DNA of 64,000 bases from Bugula neritina (GCA_964035545.1 OZ037771.1:10703480-10767479); one strand, 5' to 3'; numbered from the stretch's first letter, positions 1 through 12,531 are shown. The notes: generated by a model from the sequence alone, not told the origin. Numbers and translations: made by a program.

Positions 1-929
1 CAACATAGACTAATCACATCACCTCTTAAATTGCACTAATCACATAGACTAGAGAGCTAATTAGCCACCAATGTCCTTGCCAAAAGAGCTAAACTGTGCT
101 ACAGAATAATTTGTTTGCTTGATTTGCTCCTTTAATTTTTTTCTCCACGCCTTTTTGTCTATGTGTTTTGTGTGTGTTCTCTTGTGTGTACTTTCTCTAC
201 TACATCCTCTAGCTGTTGCAAAATTTTGCCTTACTTATTAAATGACACAAGACAACATTACATATATAGCATACCATTAAAAAATATTATGCAATATAAT
301 ATTATATATTACACTATATAACATATTATGAAAGGGAATACTATATAATACAACAATATATTATGTAATATCATGTAATACAATAAAAATAAATGTAGTA
401 TAAATACCATTACTCTTTTAGAAGCGCTGCTAGTGCCAGCTTCTTCATTTGACTTTCTATCAATTGACATGCTTTCTGAGTTTATCTGCAAATACAATAA
501 AAAAATTATACTCGCAGTTTTATAAAATTCAACTGCCTTAAATAAAATGTGATGTTTGTTTTCTGTGCAATTATTCAATGCGCTAAATGTTTAAAAAGCA
601 TAATATTGTTAAACATACCTTTGAGTTCAAAGCAACCAGTATTACTTGTTATATATTATGAATGAAGCTACTTATATACATTGTTATTTCTATTATTCAA
701 TAATATACCTGTTTGTTTTTTTTTATCACATTACACAGTTCAGAAATTATCATTTTAAATCAATCAACTAATCAATAATGAAGTAGATTATTGTTAAAAT
801 GACTAGGCCTTATTCAGATTTTATGAGAACATTTCCACACAAAGGAGTCAATAAATAATAAAGAGTATTTTTGTATTCAACTTATTGATGCAGTCTATAT
901 GTCTAGCAAGTAATGAGCAAGTTACTATG
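1..929. other. AT-rich non-coding DNA
   Basis: Very AT-rich sequence with short imperfect repeats, such as the repeated actaatcacat motif in the first 50 bases. Apart from the candidate minus-strand exon at 414-485, no convincing coding or RNA signal is visible. Confidence 0.5.
414..485 (-). other. candidate first coding exon of a SAMHD1-like gene running off the left edge
   Basis: On the minus strand a tgcag acceptor at 486-490 precedes a short exon. Its ATG is at 468-470 and it encodes 19 residues (MSIDRKSNEEAGTSSASKR) before a GTAATG donor at 408-413. The peptide is Ser/Thr-rich, ends in S-K-R at a phase-0 junction, and resembles the 13-residue first exon proposed for the intact SAMHD1-like gene at 41321 (MDSRTSTSTATKR, also phase 0). 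Any following exons would lie outside the window. This rests only on length, phase and composition, so an unrelated or spurious ORF is quite possible. Confidence 0.25.
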
Positions 930-1480
930 TAAGTTCACTTACGGAGTAGATTCCCAGGGCAATGTTTGGCTGAAGTTGCTAAACAACAGTACTTCTTTGA
1001 AACTTTTGTTTTCAATATTTATTTATTTTATTGATTAGTAATCAGTAAATCAGTAAATCAGTAAATCAGTAATCAGAAACTGATCAGTAAAGTAAGTTGA
1101 ATAGTATGCACTTGTTTTGTAATTGAGTAACGAATTGTTTTATACATTCTTGGTTATAGCATAGGCATTTATACATGCTATGTTTTAAAAGATATGCATT
1201 GCAGTGTACATTAAACATGGACCTTTAGTTATTGATTTTTTTACAATAGTCATCAACTATGCAACACCCTGAAGTTAACCGGCCAGACTGATCAGAAAGG
1301 ATCAGCAACAATAATCAATATGCGTCTTTGTAATTCAATGGAGTAGATTTCTACTCACCAATCTTAGCAAATCACTGAAAAATGTGTAAATTTTGCATCA
1401 GCATTTGACATTGTAGATGATGGCAAAGAAAGAACCTTATATGCAAAAATGCCTCTGTTTTTCGAATCTGAATAAACATG
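930..1480. repeat. direct repeat, copy 1 of a ~550-bp block
   Basis: This block (from the gtagattcccaggg segment to the aataaacatggga segment) recurs at 2700-3235 in the same orientation with only scattered differences. Copy 1 has a small internal expansion of agtaaatc units near 1040-1085 that copy 2 lacks. No coding potential was seen, so it is probably an interspersed or tandem-derived repeat. Confidence 0.75.
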
Positions 1481-2699
1481 GGAAAAATAATTTTATTCAT
1501 TTAATGTGCCAATTATTAACAAGTTATTAGCAAGTTTTTATAAGTTTTGGACAAACCACATCTGTCAAATTGCCTTAAAATATGGCAGGTTTAAATATGT
1601 TTTACTTTTTCTGTTATGTTATCTAATGCTAGGGTAGTATTACTATTTCACGTGTCACTTCTGCATTGAGGAGTTTTAAAATATTTTGGGTTTGCATCAA
1701 AATTACGCAATTACAGCTGAGCCAGCTATTCCAATAAACAGCATATGTCAACTTATCTATATATAATAGAGCCTATGAGTTATATACAAATAACATAGAG
1801 ACAATTATTCTTAGCAAGTTTCTCTCAAGTCTTGTTTTATACTGGGTGATCACTTCTCTCCTAGTAATTAGATGAGATGTGACTTGCTTATTCATTTCTT
1901 TCATCTACCGAATAATTTGAATAGCAGATCTTATTATTGATTCTGCATTGAATGAATGGGAACTTGTTTTTGTAATTTACAATGAAGTTAACATACTGGC
2001 ATATAGCAAGAATTTTTTGAAAAATTCATAAAATAGGCACACGTTTACAGCCTTCCCAAAGCTTTTGCACATAGAAACTCAATCTTATATACAGAAACAT
2101 TTAACAAGCATTCAAAAATATTTGAGAAAAATTTGTTAATATAACAAGCCATTATGCAACAATAAGTTAGATATCTGCTCTATTCCATATCAGACCAAGA
2201 AAACAAATTAGCAGTCATATTACAACACTACTCTCAACCCAACATCCTTTGATAAAAACTGTCTATAATACTTAAAAATAAATACTAAAATAAATGTAGG
2301 ACTGAATGCACACCCCATACTTTAGCAAATTAATTCATATCATTCACGGAGCAAATATATCAACTTGTAAGGACTTAAGTATTTGGGCATCTTGTTGGTG
2401 ATAAAAGCATAATATTATTATATTTTATTAATTGCTATTTTTAAACTATTCTGTCTTATCTATTCTTAATATAAATATAAATAAAAAGGTCCTTATGACA
2501 ACACCAAGAAAAAATCTTAGAAGTTATTAAAAACAAAATAATTCAGTCTTGACTTAGCACACTTAGTGGTGCAGCTGCTATGGGATTCGTTCAGAAAAAT
2601 CATGACTGTGTAATGTTTCCAGAGCCGTTTGAAACACTTGAATACACTGAAATAGTAGCATGCTTTGTGGAATGCAGCTGGTAAATGCAAGTATAACCT
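1481..2699. other. AT-rich DNA between the two direct repeats
   Basis: No gene, splice-consistent exon or recognisable element was found here. The stretch separates the two ~550-bp direct repeat copies. Confidence 0.4.
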
Positions 2700-3235
2700 G
2701 TTATATGATCAGCACTTACTGAGTAGATTCCCAGGGTAATGCTTCGCTGAAATTGCTAAGCAACAGTACTTCTTTGAAACTTTTGTTTTCAATATTTGTT
2801 CATTTTATTGATTATAAATGTGGAAACTAATCAGTAAAGTAAGTTGAATAGTATGCACTTGTTTTGTAATTGAGTAACGAATTGTTTTATACATTCTTGG
2901 TTATAGCATAGGCATTTATACATGCTATGCTTTAAAAGATATGCATTGCAGTGTAAATCAAACATGGACCTTTAGTTATTGATTTTTTGCAATAGTCATC
3001 AACTATGCAACACAATGAAGTTAACCGGCCAGACTGATCAGAAAGGATCAGCAACAATAACCAATATGCGTCTTTGTAATTCAATGGAGTAGATTTCGAC
3101 TCACCAATCTCAGCAAATCACTAAAAAATGTGTAAATTTTGCATCAGCATTTGACATTGTAGATGATGGCAAAGAAAGAACCTTATATGCAAAAATGCCT
3201 CTGTTATTCGAATCTGAATAAACATGGGAATAAGG
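2700..3235. repeat. direct repeat, copy 2 of a ~550-bp block
   Basis: Same-orientation copy of 930-1480 about 1.77 kb downstream. It shares the tagattcccaggg start, the gttaaccggccagactgatc core and the end of the block, with point differences and without the agtaaatc expansion. Confidence 0.75.
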
Positions 3236-3899
3236 ATTTTGATATGTTTGCTGTATAAATGGGATGCATTACAGTGCTGAAACTTGCGAGTTAATAGGGC
3301 TGTTTAAAAATTATTACAAAACGTTCTTAAAACAATTTTAGCCTTTGTAAAGATGATGCTCTAAGAATTAAGAAAACCCCAACAGAAACAGGAAATTTAA
3401 AAAATAAAACTGCAAATTATTAAAGGTGTTGTCTATCGAAGTTAATAAATCTATTATAAAATTTTTATCCTCAAATCTAAATATCATATACTTATATAAA
3501 CAATGATTATAAGTTACAACCTACGATGAAGTGTCTTTTATCTCATAACAATTAAAATTATTTTATTGATCTTAGCTGCTATCTAAAATAATTACCAATC
3601 ATTTTAAATCTATAAAACCTTTGTGTAAGTCAACGCATTCCCAAGCTGAAAACAAACTAACAGCTATTTTCATTTTGAAAACTTAAATTTCTCCTATATC
3701 CTATACATTCATTAGTTTGTGCTTTTTGAATTTAAAATAAATTGGCTCAGTTTGTATACTTAATGAAGGTAATCTAGCAAAAATGGGGCAGAATCGGGGC
3801 AGAAGTCATTGGGCATGATGTGGTGTTTTGTAAATTTATCCCCTCATTACATATTATTCATGTTATTCATGCTTTTAAAATATGACTCCTCGCCTCCTT
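3236..3899. other. AT-rich non-coding DNA
   Basis: No supported gene or repeat. It leads into the more GC-rich sequence of the gypsy relic. Confidence 0.4.
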
Positions 3900-3929
3900 A
3901 TTTTGTTTCGTTTTTGCTCATTCATTGTA

Positions 3930-4235
3930 AATCGGTCGCAACCGAAGTTTGGCTTGTCGGTTGACCAACATTCGAATGTCGGTCACCAAGGACTCCGACA
4001 TTCCGAACTTCGGCCGACAATCGGTCAAGGGTTCTAGAATAGCCTTTGTGCTAGTATAAAAGAAGGTGAGTTTTAAGCTTGTAAGTCAGCTGAAGATTGG
4101 AGCTCTTACTGGAAGGAATTATACTACATAATAAATCTCACTTTTATCGCACTACACAATACTTTCTTATCTCTTACCACTTGCAAGGAGTCATGTTCTT
4201 TGCCTGATTACATCCTAAACCCACAAGTTACTACA
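3930..4235 (+). promoter_or_regulatory. probable 5' LTR (TATA box, polyadenylation signal) and adjoining primer-binding site
   Basis: A tataaaag box lies at 4055-4062 and AATAAA at 4130-4135. The segment ends in ...ttactaca, and one base later TGGTGGCAGCAGTGAGAT begins (4237), the form of a tRNA primer-binding site next to an LTR. The upstream end is not fixed because no second LTR is available for comparison. Confidence 0.55.
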
Positions 4236-4480
4236 TTGGTGGCAGCAGTGAGATTTCAAATAATTAGGCAGCCTTACAAGAGATAGAGGGAGGAGCCAGA
4301 TAGCTAGGATGTTAGGAGGGAAAGAGGTTCTCTAGATGGAGACCTTAGTTAGAGCCTTTCGAGAAGTCGGCAGAGCCAGTCAGGCGCCAGCTGGTGACAG
4401 GTAGGCCTACCGCCTCCAGCCGCCCTTTTTTAGAGGCGACAGTGGTGTCAAGCATCTCATTATGTAATTTAAATCGCTGA

Positions 4481-5130
4481 ATGGCTGGCACCGGTACGAC
4501 TCCTACAACTACAAGAGTTACGCACTGGGACCCGATGTGGACCACATCTTTCAGGCGCTCCGGAATTGGTTCGGTATGTCCGCCTGGGACGCTCGAGATA
4601 GATTACAGAGCCGTTCTATGTGACAGAAAGACTTTCCTACAGGATCATGCTAACGCCGCAGAGAAACTAGCACAAATAACATACAGCCGCACAGATCCAG
4701 AAGAACGACGGGACCTTATCTACAAGGCTTTCTTCAGGACGGTAAACAATGGTGGGCTCTAGCGTTATCACCTGGCAGCCAAAATCTCCACCATAGAAGA
4801 AACGCTGGACATGGGATGGGCGTACTATCAGATCGAACCCTCTCACAGAGCTGAATTCACCGCCAATCAAGTAAAGGAAACACCCAAGGAAGCTAGTCAC
4901 CGTGGCCGCCACCAGCATGGCACCAACCTCCCTGCAGTTCACCATGCTGTTAGATATGGTGAAAGGTCTGCAAATAGATATGTTGAATATGCAGCAGCAG
5001 CAGGCTGACAGGCAGATGCCTGATTCTTGGGTCAACTGTGCCAGGTCTACACAGCCCACTTGCTGAGGGTGTGGCGCCTTGGGCAACGTACGACAGCAAT
5101 GTCTCCAGAGGGGAAGGATGCCTTTAAACA
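4481..5130 (+). pseudogene. gypsy gag remnant
   Basis: Frame-shifted coding remnant starting at the ATG at 4481. One 93-codon stretch is open to 4762, and later pieces lie in other frames. Around 5069-5099 the translation gives a C-G-A-L-G-N-V-R-Q-Q-C pattern typical of a degraded CCHC zinc knuckle of a nucleocapsid. Stops and frameshifts make it non-functional. Confidence 0.6.
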
Positions 5131-5389
5131 TCCGAGGCTCACGGTACCTAGATGGTCCCAGGCTCCCCTACGCTGCAAGGTTAACTGCAAGAAAATAGCC
5201 AAACTGGGAGTAGTGGAAGGGATGCATGAGATGATCCAACTGCCAAGCAGCTTGAAAGAGTTATACTGCCGGGGCGCTTTTTGTACAATGCATCAACCTT
5301 TTCGCTGAACCTGTTAAACTGGCATGTGGTGCACTAGTGGGGAAGTACCACTCCGTCTAAGAACTGAACATGGGAATGGCACTACAGAC

Positions 5390-5990
5390 AGTGGCCAGCA
5401 TCCAGGAAACCCCAGTAGACTTAGTCGGACCTACGCCGTTATCCGCCAGAGGGCATACTTGGATACTGGCACTCATGGACCACTTCACTCGGTAGGCCGA
5501 TGCTCTGGCTACACCGGACGCGTTAGCTCCCACTGTGGTCCAGGACCAGAAGCGGGGTGTGTCTGCTACTTCGAGCTACCCGAAAAAATCCACACTGACC
5601 AAGGTGCCCAGTTCTAGCCCCAGCTAATGGGAGACCTCTGTCGGATATAGAGGGTGAATCAGAGCGAGACTACTCCATATCACCCACAAGGGAACAGAGT
5701 CGTGAAACGGAACAATCGGATATTGGGTGACGCCCTCAGGAGCCTACTCTTAGGTCGGAACCAGGAGGAATGAGTTGTGGTGTTGCCTCAAATCATGCGG
5801 GCCTACCGCAGCACACCACACTCCAGCACACAGGAGACTCCAAACCTCCTGATGCTCGGCCGCGAGACCCGGGTTTCAGAACACATGATTTACCATGTTT
5901 CAGCACCCGAGTCCCCAGTACATAAGTACACAGGGAAGCTGATAGAGACAATGGCTCACGATTCTCTTTGGGAAAAGCAGTAGAAAGTGA
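5390..5990 (+). pseudogene. gypsy integrase remnant
   Basis: Pieces in different frames match the integrase core order: a P-V-D-L-V-G-P block near 5410-5430, H-T-D-Q-G-A-Q-F near 5591-5615, then T-T-P-Y-H-P-Q-G-N near 5670-5695, and a following R-A-Y-R-S-T-P-H-S-S-T block near 5800. Several stop codons interrupt it. Compared with a normal element, the integrase follows gag almost immediately. Confidence 0.65.
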
Positions 5991-7317
5991 GGACAGAGGA
6001 CTCTAAAAGAACCTTCTTTATACTGACTAGGAGACTGGGCATAGATGATTAGCTACCGTAGGTGTTGCGGAGAGTTGGCTAAACTGCAGTCCAAGTTCGT
6101 GGGGCCCTACGGTGTAGTGGAGGTTTCACCCAACCACACAAGTCGAGTGAAACTCTCAGGACAGATTGCGGCCCAAAACGAGCAACGGTTTTAACCTACC
6201 ATGGTAGCCCGGAGGCTGCAGGCCAAGCACCCCCGCTTCTGGAGCCATCCCATTAGCTCATCTCCAGAAGACAGGTGGCCTGACCCAGAGAATCGAAGAT
6301 CATTGTTTGTGACCCAGCTGAGCCCGACAGTACACCTGATCATCTTCTTCCTCCTAAATCCCCAAGTCGGCCAGCCCCGGGGCGAGTTTCAGCGGCTCTA
6401 GAGATAGAGGATGTCTCCACGACTAGAGGGAACAATGCTGAAGCCCCTCCCCCTGTCGAACCTACTACTGATGAACCAGTGTCTATCAACTTGGGTAGAC
6501 AGCAAAAAAACAGGAAACCCCTGAGAAATCTGGCAAAACACCACGTGGGGTACGTGGGAACACCTCCACCAATGAATGGTGCACCTGGTACAGTTATATA
6601 CTCTAACCCCCACGTGAACAGAGGTCCCAAAGGATGGGAAAGTTCCTCTGAGAGAGTTGAAAACACGTGCCGAAAATTGGACGAGGCCCGACATGTAGAG
6701 TTGTCCTACCGAAGATTGTCAGGAAACCTATTAGATACGTGACCGGAGGGTTGTCATGTGAAAATCTGACAAGAGGTTGAGTCATTTCAACTTTTACCCC
6801 AGTCGCGAACACACGTACAGTTACAATTTCTCAACGATTTAAAATGGGAATAACTTTACCAGAGACGACGCATAACCACAATCAGTAAGGTATTTTTTTA
6901 GGGCTAGACTCTCCATTCTCGGAGTTCAGCTGATTTTTAATCGATCTTCAATAATCAATCAGGTTGAAACCTAATTGAAGAATTCTAGATGGAATTAGGG
7001 GACGAGTCATCCCTTTACCTGTCGGATCAGGACATGGGGTTGGCAGCTCTCTTAGGTTCACCTGAGCACCATGTAAGCAATTGCCGGCTTTTCTGACATA
7101 TATTATACGCTTGGCCATGTGACTTCCATAATGACCTATATATTATATACTTGTTTACATGATCTTTGTGACATATATATTATATGCTTAGTCATGTGAC
7201 CTACATAGAAGAAATTTTATCAAGTTTCTACTATTTGTCTGGTATTAAAGTAAACTTATTAAGAAATGACTAGCCAACTGTAGCTGTCAGTAGTTTGTCA
7301 TTGTGAACCCCTATTTT

Positions 7318-7425
7318 AGACGGTCTCTGCATACTGCATCTCCGGAATTGTGAACAGTGAAGTGTTTGATGAGGCTAAAAGAATATTCAAATAACACGGG
7401 CTAAAGATATCAAACCTTCATGATT
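7318..7425 (+). pseudogene. SAMHD1-like last-exon relic (copy D)
   Basis: A tttag acceptor precedes an exon of the same length (108 nt) as the last exon of the intact gene at 50909-51016. It starts T-V-S-A-Y-C-I-S-G and ends ...I-S-N-L-H-D-stop, but carries a premature TAA after ...R-I-F-K. Homology to the preceding intron extends back to about 7088, where the gypsy relic abuts. All other exons are missing, so this is the stranded 3' end of a destroyed paralogue. Confidence 0.8.
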
Positions 7426-7599
7426 GAACTAAAAAGTAGCACAGCCAAATTCCCATTCTGCACAGATAAACTTTTTGTCAAGCAATCAATTTTATCTGGT
7501 GATTTGATTTTCTGATGCTTTTCTTTTTTAGTTTCTATGTAATAAGTTGGTGTATTTTATGATGCCATTCTTTACAGAGGTCTTTTTTTGTGACTTTTG

Positions 7600-7735
7600 C
7601 AAAAAATATTTTTATACTACAAAAAGGCTACGGGTAAATCTAAAAATATTTTTATACAATAAATAGACTAGGGGTAACTCTATGAATATTTTATGCTATA
7701 AGTAGACTACGAGTAAATCTAAGAAAGTGTTTCCT
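7600..7735. repeat. ~41-bp tandem repeat, 3 units
   Basis: Units of the form aatatttttatactataag followed by tagactacgggtaaatctaa are repeated imperfectly three times. The same repeat lies at the matching place in the other units: one copy at 31310-31360, four at 51165-51345 and four inverted at 58790-58950. Confidence 0.75.
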
Positions 7736-8570
7736 TATTTTATCTGACGGCAGGTTTTGACAATTTGCTTTTGCAGAGCAAAGTTAAATAAAACTTTACT
7801 TTTACAGTTGGGAATTGCTTGAAATGTGCCTTAGCTTTTCTTGTTGTAAAGATAATTTTTATAGTTTATACTAACAAGTATGACATTTGGTTTGTAGCAG
7901 CATTTGATCAAAACTATATACAGTAAAAATTACTTATACAACTACTTCTTTATATTTGCAATCTCTTTTATGCTTTAAATATTTCTGTAGAAAATAAACT
8001 TATTTGGTCTACAAAGTTAACAGTTTATAGCTGGTTATTCTACATAGTGTTAAAGGTTGTTGAACAAAGTCTGATGTAGGATTGGCTAAAGTTGTTGTCA
8101 TGTCTTGTCACAGTCAGCTGGTATATATTGCATTTTATATTATATGGAAATGCTATTTAAATTACAGTCATCAGTTTGTTTGCAGTGGCATTGTTTGTCG
8201 TTCAGTTTAGTGAACAAACCTGTAAATAAAAGGAATAAAACTGAACTCAGTAAACATGCCTCGATATAAAAATGAAACATCACAAAACTATGTGGATCGA
8301 ATTTGAACGTGACCACCCGATGCAATTTATGCAGCTATAAAATATACAACTTTAAAACAACCAGAGTTGTCATCTTTTAATAATACTGGACTTGGTAGAC
8401 ATGCCTGGATATTAAAATGAAACATCACAAAAATAGCGTGCAACTACTATATATTTATATGTTGGGGTTAACCCACAGCTGCAGTGAAGTGATTGTATTT
8501 ATGATAACCAATTTTTTGACTACAAACACATAAATTTTGACAAATAATTATTTTGGGAGTAGTAGAGTTA

Positions 8571-8628
<58 letters not shown>

Positions 8629-8672
8629 CGTGCGTGTGTGTGCATGCATGCGTGTATGCATGCGTGTATGCA
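8571..8672. repeat. (GT)n microsatellite grading into GC-GT and ATGC variants
   Basis: About 70 bases of pure GT followed by gcgt, gcat and gtat variants. It occupies the spacer between copy D and the inverted relic E, the same place as the tracts at 31908-32069 and 53507-53765. Confidence 0.95.
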
Positions 8673-9359
8673 AATGTATACAGTGTTTTAACGCGTGATT
8701 GCGTGATTGTGTGTGAGAATAGATAAATAAGTAAGATGAAGTAAGATCTGAGTAAAGTACCAGTATTGAGGAAAGAAGTTATTATGGTAAACACAGCAAA
8801 GGTTCACTCCACAGAAACTTTTCACTTTGCCTGTAAACAGCCCACTGTTTAACTATTTCATTTTAAGTTCTCTCTAACTACTATTCAGAGTTTCATAATA
8901 ATTATGTATACAGATATGCTAGATCATATTATTCATACTGCCTATAATTGCAACTTAAAAATTTAAGTATACTTTATAATAGTAGTAAAGGTTGAGATCA
9001 GACCTACAGCCACCAAAAAGTTGGCTTGGTTTTGCTAGGTGTGCCAATACTCATACCCAGTCAGTTAGTACAAAATAAGCTTACAACCTGCACATGCTTA
9101 TCTATTACTATTATTCATTCACTTTTACAAACACAATTTATTATTGTTTTATGCTTTATATGGACAATAGGAGCTAGATGCACTTTTTTTTGTTTATTTG
9201 ATTCACAAGTTTGGTCAACTTTATTTGGTTAGTAGTCCTGCATACACATGTACATAGCATGCTGTGATCAAAGCAGTAATAAGTAAGTCCTCTGCTACTA
9301 AACATGCATAGATTCACTCTTTTCATCATCTCTACTGTATTCTTCTCTACATAACATTA

Positions 9360-12300
9360 TCACACAATAAAAACATTCAGAAAACCAAGTGTGAGGCACA
9401 GAATTGTAGCTCTTTGTCCAAATCTATTTAATTATATTCTTAGTACAAGGAGTTGTCTGCCTGGGAAACAAAACAATCAGACTTCAAAACAAAATGTTAA
9501 ATAAAAAATTGTCAACATAAACTAAGCAAAATCTTCATAAAATTTACATATAACAGTAAGTCTTGTTGACAAAAATGATTTTATTGGAAAAGTTTTGCAC
9601 AAAATATTTTCCAGGAATATTTGACGCGTAAAAAAAATTGCAATTAAGCAAAAAACTAATTGCATAAAAAGCCTACTAATTTTTGTTTTCGATAGAATAC
9701 TATTACAAACAGATATGCTAACAACAAGGAAAGATAAAACAAACTTTAAACAACTCCTAACTTTAAAAATGTTTTCTGATTAAACTGCAAAATAAAATCA
9801 TCAAAAGTCACCTTTTCAAATAGTAATATATCACAAAATATTTCTCTCTAAAAACAAAAAAGAGCTTCATAAAAAATTCTATTACAAAAATAAGTTAACT
9901 TGTGATGTGGAAACTAAAGCAAATCCAGAAAAGTGTCAAAATTGAAATACATAATGGCAATGGAATGTTTATGAATATCCCATCAACATCCCACAAAACA
10001 CTTAGCTGTGCTTTTCATTGATTCAATAGTAAAGGTTTGATATGTTTAGCTCCTATTCTCTGAATTTCTTTCAGCCTCATTAGGCACTTCACTGTCCACA
10101 ACTCTAGAGATGCAGTAGGCAGAGACTGTCTAAAATAGTATTTCATAATGACAAACTACTGACAGCTACAGTGCAAATTTGTTGTACATAAAAACAAGGA
10201 AATCACACAAGAAACTTTCTATTTATAAGTAATGCCCATGAAATTTTTTAAAACAGTTGATTGTTTTCCATGCTAAAATTCAGTTCTCAAGCTCTGATTA
10301 GATATTAGCATGACTATGCTATAATATATAAGAGTATAGTATATAGTTGTAGATGAAGAATAACAATTTTATGCGGATGTTTCCTATCAAGGAAAAATCA
10401 ATGCTGGTTGCCTTCTTTGCAAATGAGTACTTCAAACTCTAATTTTCATCTAGATAATATATATGAGTACATGTCTCATAACACAATTAGGTTGTTGAAT
10501 ATTAGCAGTGTGTGTATAATGTGTATCTGAACTATTTAATGTGTGCCGTAATGAAGCATATGCAGCATGCTAACTGCTTATAAGAAGGATAACATATAGT
10601 ACTGTATAAGCTGATTAAACACTTGAGCGCAAAATAAATTAATGAATCAAGAGATAGAGACACAAACATGCTTCTAGAATTCCACATCAGCAAAATGAAG
10701 CTGCTATGTTATAGCTACATTATTTTGTTGACAGAAAAAATACAAAAACTGATACTTTTAGATAACATTGGCAAGTAAATGCTGAAAAAATTCATTATTT
10801 GACAAGTTTTCTGTAGGAAATGGCTGGTGTTGCTGTTTTTATGATGGGTATTTCATTATATAGTCTCTCTGCTTTTAAACATTGCACTGTTAAGTGACAG
10901 CATAACTCTTTGGGAACATAATAAACATTAATAATTGTATTTTGTCTATCAAATCTATGAGTTCTTTAGAACAAACTTGCTCTCAACATTATAAAAAAGT
11001 TGTTAACTTTATAGCTTTAGTAGCTTATAATCTTTGCTGGAATTTGACTTCAACAGCTTCAGGTAACATCTCCTTAAGTTTTTATCTAGAAATTTGACAG
11101 TCAAAAAAGTTTCTTATTTGCATGAGGGGAAATTTAGTGCAGCAGATAAATAGAAAGGAATTAATATTTTCTGCCAAGAAGTTTCATTGGTACAAGCAGA
11201 ACCTGCATGTTGTGTACCTTATAATAATGATTGACAAGCAATCAATATTTTAACCTTGAAGTACTTTGGGTTGGATATAATTGCAGACCACATATATACA
11301 TCATAGAATAATTTACAAATATAAGGGCAGCTGGCTATAGATTGTATAATCAATATTCTAACTCCTACGTAATATAGTAAGCATGCTATTCAAAAATGTA
11401 TGTTATCCCTGCAGTTATAATGGTATGTGTAGATTATATAGATGTGGTAATGAATGAGGAAATATAGCATCAATAGAGAGCAGCACAGCTAGCTAGTGGT
11501 AGTGTTTACACTGTTTGTCTCTAAATACATTTATCTCTGCTTTTTTTCTTCAAACAGGAAAAGATTCTGAGGAGGACATAGGGCAATCTGACTGGCAAGT
11601 TCACTCACTGTTTAACTTTACAATTCATAAACAGACTCTGTGAACACTGGTTCATTAGTAAGCTTGGCAGCATGAACAGCTCAACTATAATGAGAATGTT
11701 TTCAGGAAACTGTCAATGTGTTATCTCTTGTGAAGAGTGTGTAAAGCTTAGTTTACATTCTAGCTGTGTAATGATGTGTTACGCTATCTAGCATATACAT
11801 TGCATGCAATAACTGTATATCTGATATCTGATATATCTGATGTATTGGCCATTGCTCAAATAAAGGTCAATGTAAAGCTACAGTTCACGTCTGAGTAACT
11901 GTAATTCATGGGCTTTCCATGTATCGATCTGAGAAATGTGCTCAGATCATTCGTTTTTCCATGAGAGTGTCAGATCGATCTCGCAAAGTTGCCTCCTCTT
12001 AAATGAAGGATACTTTAAAAATATAAATTGTTCACCTATTTTAGTGATTAAAGTTACTACTGTTGAAAACAAAATTGCCGCAGTCTAAAATTTAATCCCA
12101 GCTATAAACTATACGCAGCAAAGCTTTTAGTGTATGGTAATTTGGCCAATTTAAAATAATTAATTTTAATTTTTTAGCTTGACAGCTTATATAAAATTAA
12201 TGGCTGTCTTGCAGATTTTTAATAAACTTACAGGACTGTTAAGCTTAAAATTACAAAGAAAATAGCTAATGAAACTAAGTTTTAATAGTGTAGCAAGTTA

Positions 12301-12402
12301 AATTATAAATAGCATGCTTTCATATTTCTGAACTTTATGAAGATAATACCGGCTCATATAAATGTATACATTTAAAGTCTTGCAACTGTTATATGTTTAC
12401 AG
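9360..12402. repeat. duplicated 3-kb block, copy 1
   Basis: From the cacacaat start near 9360 this stretch runs collinear with 38163-41500. It shares an inverted last-exon relic, the segment around 11550-11620 (second copy 40490-40555) and the lead-in to the HD-start exon (12403). The two copies diverge between about 11760-12300 and 40710-41400, where copy 2 carries the proposed first exon and copy 1 does not. Confidence 0.75.
10025..10129 (-). pseudogene. inverted SAMHD1-like last-exon relic (copy E)
   Basis: On the minus strand a tttag acceptor leads into T-V-S-A-Y-C-I-S followed by a recognisable but frame-shifted last exon; a two-base loss in the A-G-A-A-T-A-T-T-C segment breaks the frame. 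Intron homology continues to about 10560, but no exon 10 was found beyond it. It faces copy D tail to tail. Confidence 0.7.
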
Positions 12403-12531
12403 AATATTCAGAGATTTCCCCTTCAAAGCAAACTGTTCAAGGATCCGATATACGACTACATTGAAGTTCACGGAGCAGCTCTTCTTATCATAGACACTCC
12501 TCAGTTCCAAAGACTTCGTCATATCAAGCAG
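12403..12531 (+). pseudogene. SAMHD1-like HD-start exon, isolated (copy A, exon 2)
   Basis: A 129-nt open exon with a tttacag acceptor and a GTCTGG donor. It is collinear with exon 2 of the intact gene at 41504-41632 and encodes the stretch from K-L-F-K-D-P to [13 protein letters not shown]. It differs at D-P-I-Y (His in the intact copy, equivalent to human H123) and A-A-L-L (A-A-R-L in the intact copy). The HD-domain exons 3-6 that should follow are not found downstream, so it is a stranded exon unless spliced to something else. Confidence 0.75.

Larger units (their letters stand above)
3900..7087 (+). mobile_element. degenerate Ty3/gypsy-type LTR retrotransposon lacking protease-RT
   Basis: A GC-richer island in AT-rich surroundings, read on the plus strand. 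It holds a 5' LTR-like region ending at 4235, a primer-binding-like site at 4237, a broken gag with a zinc-knuckle remnant near 5070-5100, then directly an integrase core (about 5390-5990). The protease, reverse transcriptase and RNase H region expected between gag and integrase is absent. Reading frames are broken by stops and shifts throughout. No copy of the 5' LTR was found at the 3' end. The element stops at about 7088, where sequence shared with SAMHD1 intron 10 begins, so the right end looks truncated. The left boundary is approximate. Confidence 0.75.
7088..9359. other. SAMHD1-unit 3' flank and spacer (D side)
   Basis: Sequence shared with the 3' flanks of the other SAMHD1-like units: intron-10 homology (7088-7317), the 41-bp tandem repeats (7600-7735), a segment matching 51440-52060, a block at 8430-8560 matching 53356-53480, the (GT)n tract, and a right part (8700-9357) matching 32068-32605. 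No gene other than the relic exon. Confidence 0.7.

Noticed and set aside
6340-6812. Overlapping frames of 70-108 codons on both strands
   Set aside because: They fall in the GC-rich 3' part of the gypsy relic, where stops are rarer; no domain or start/splice support.
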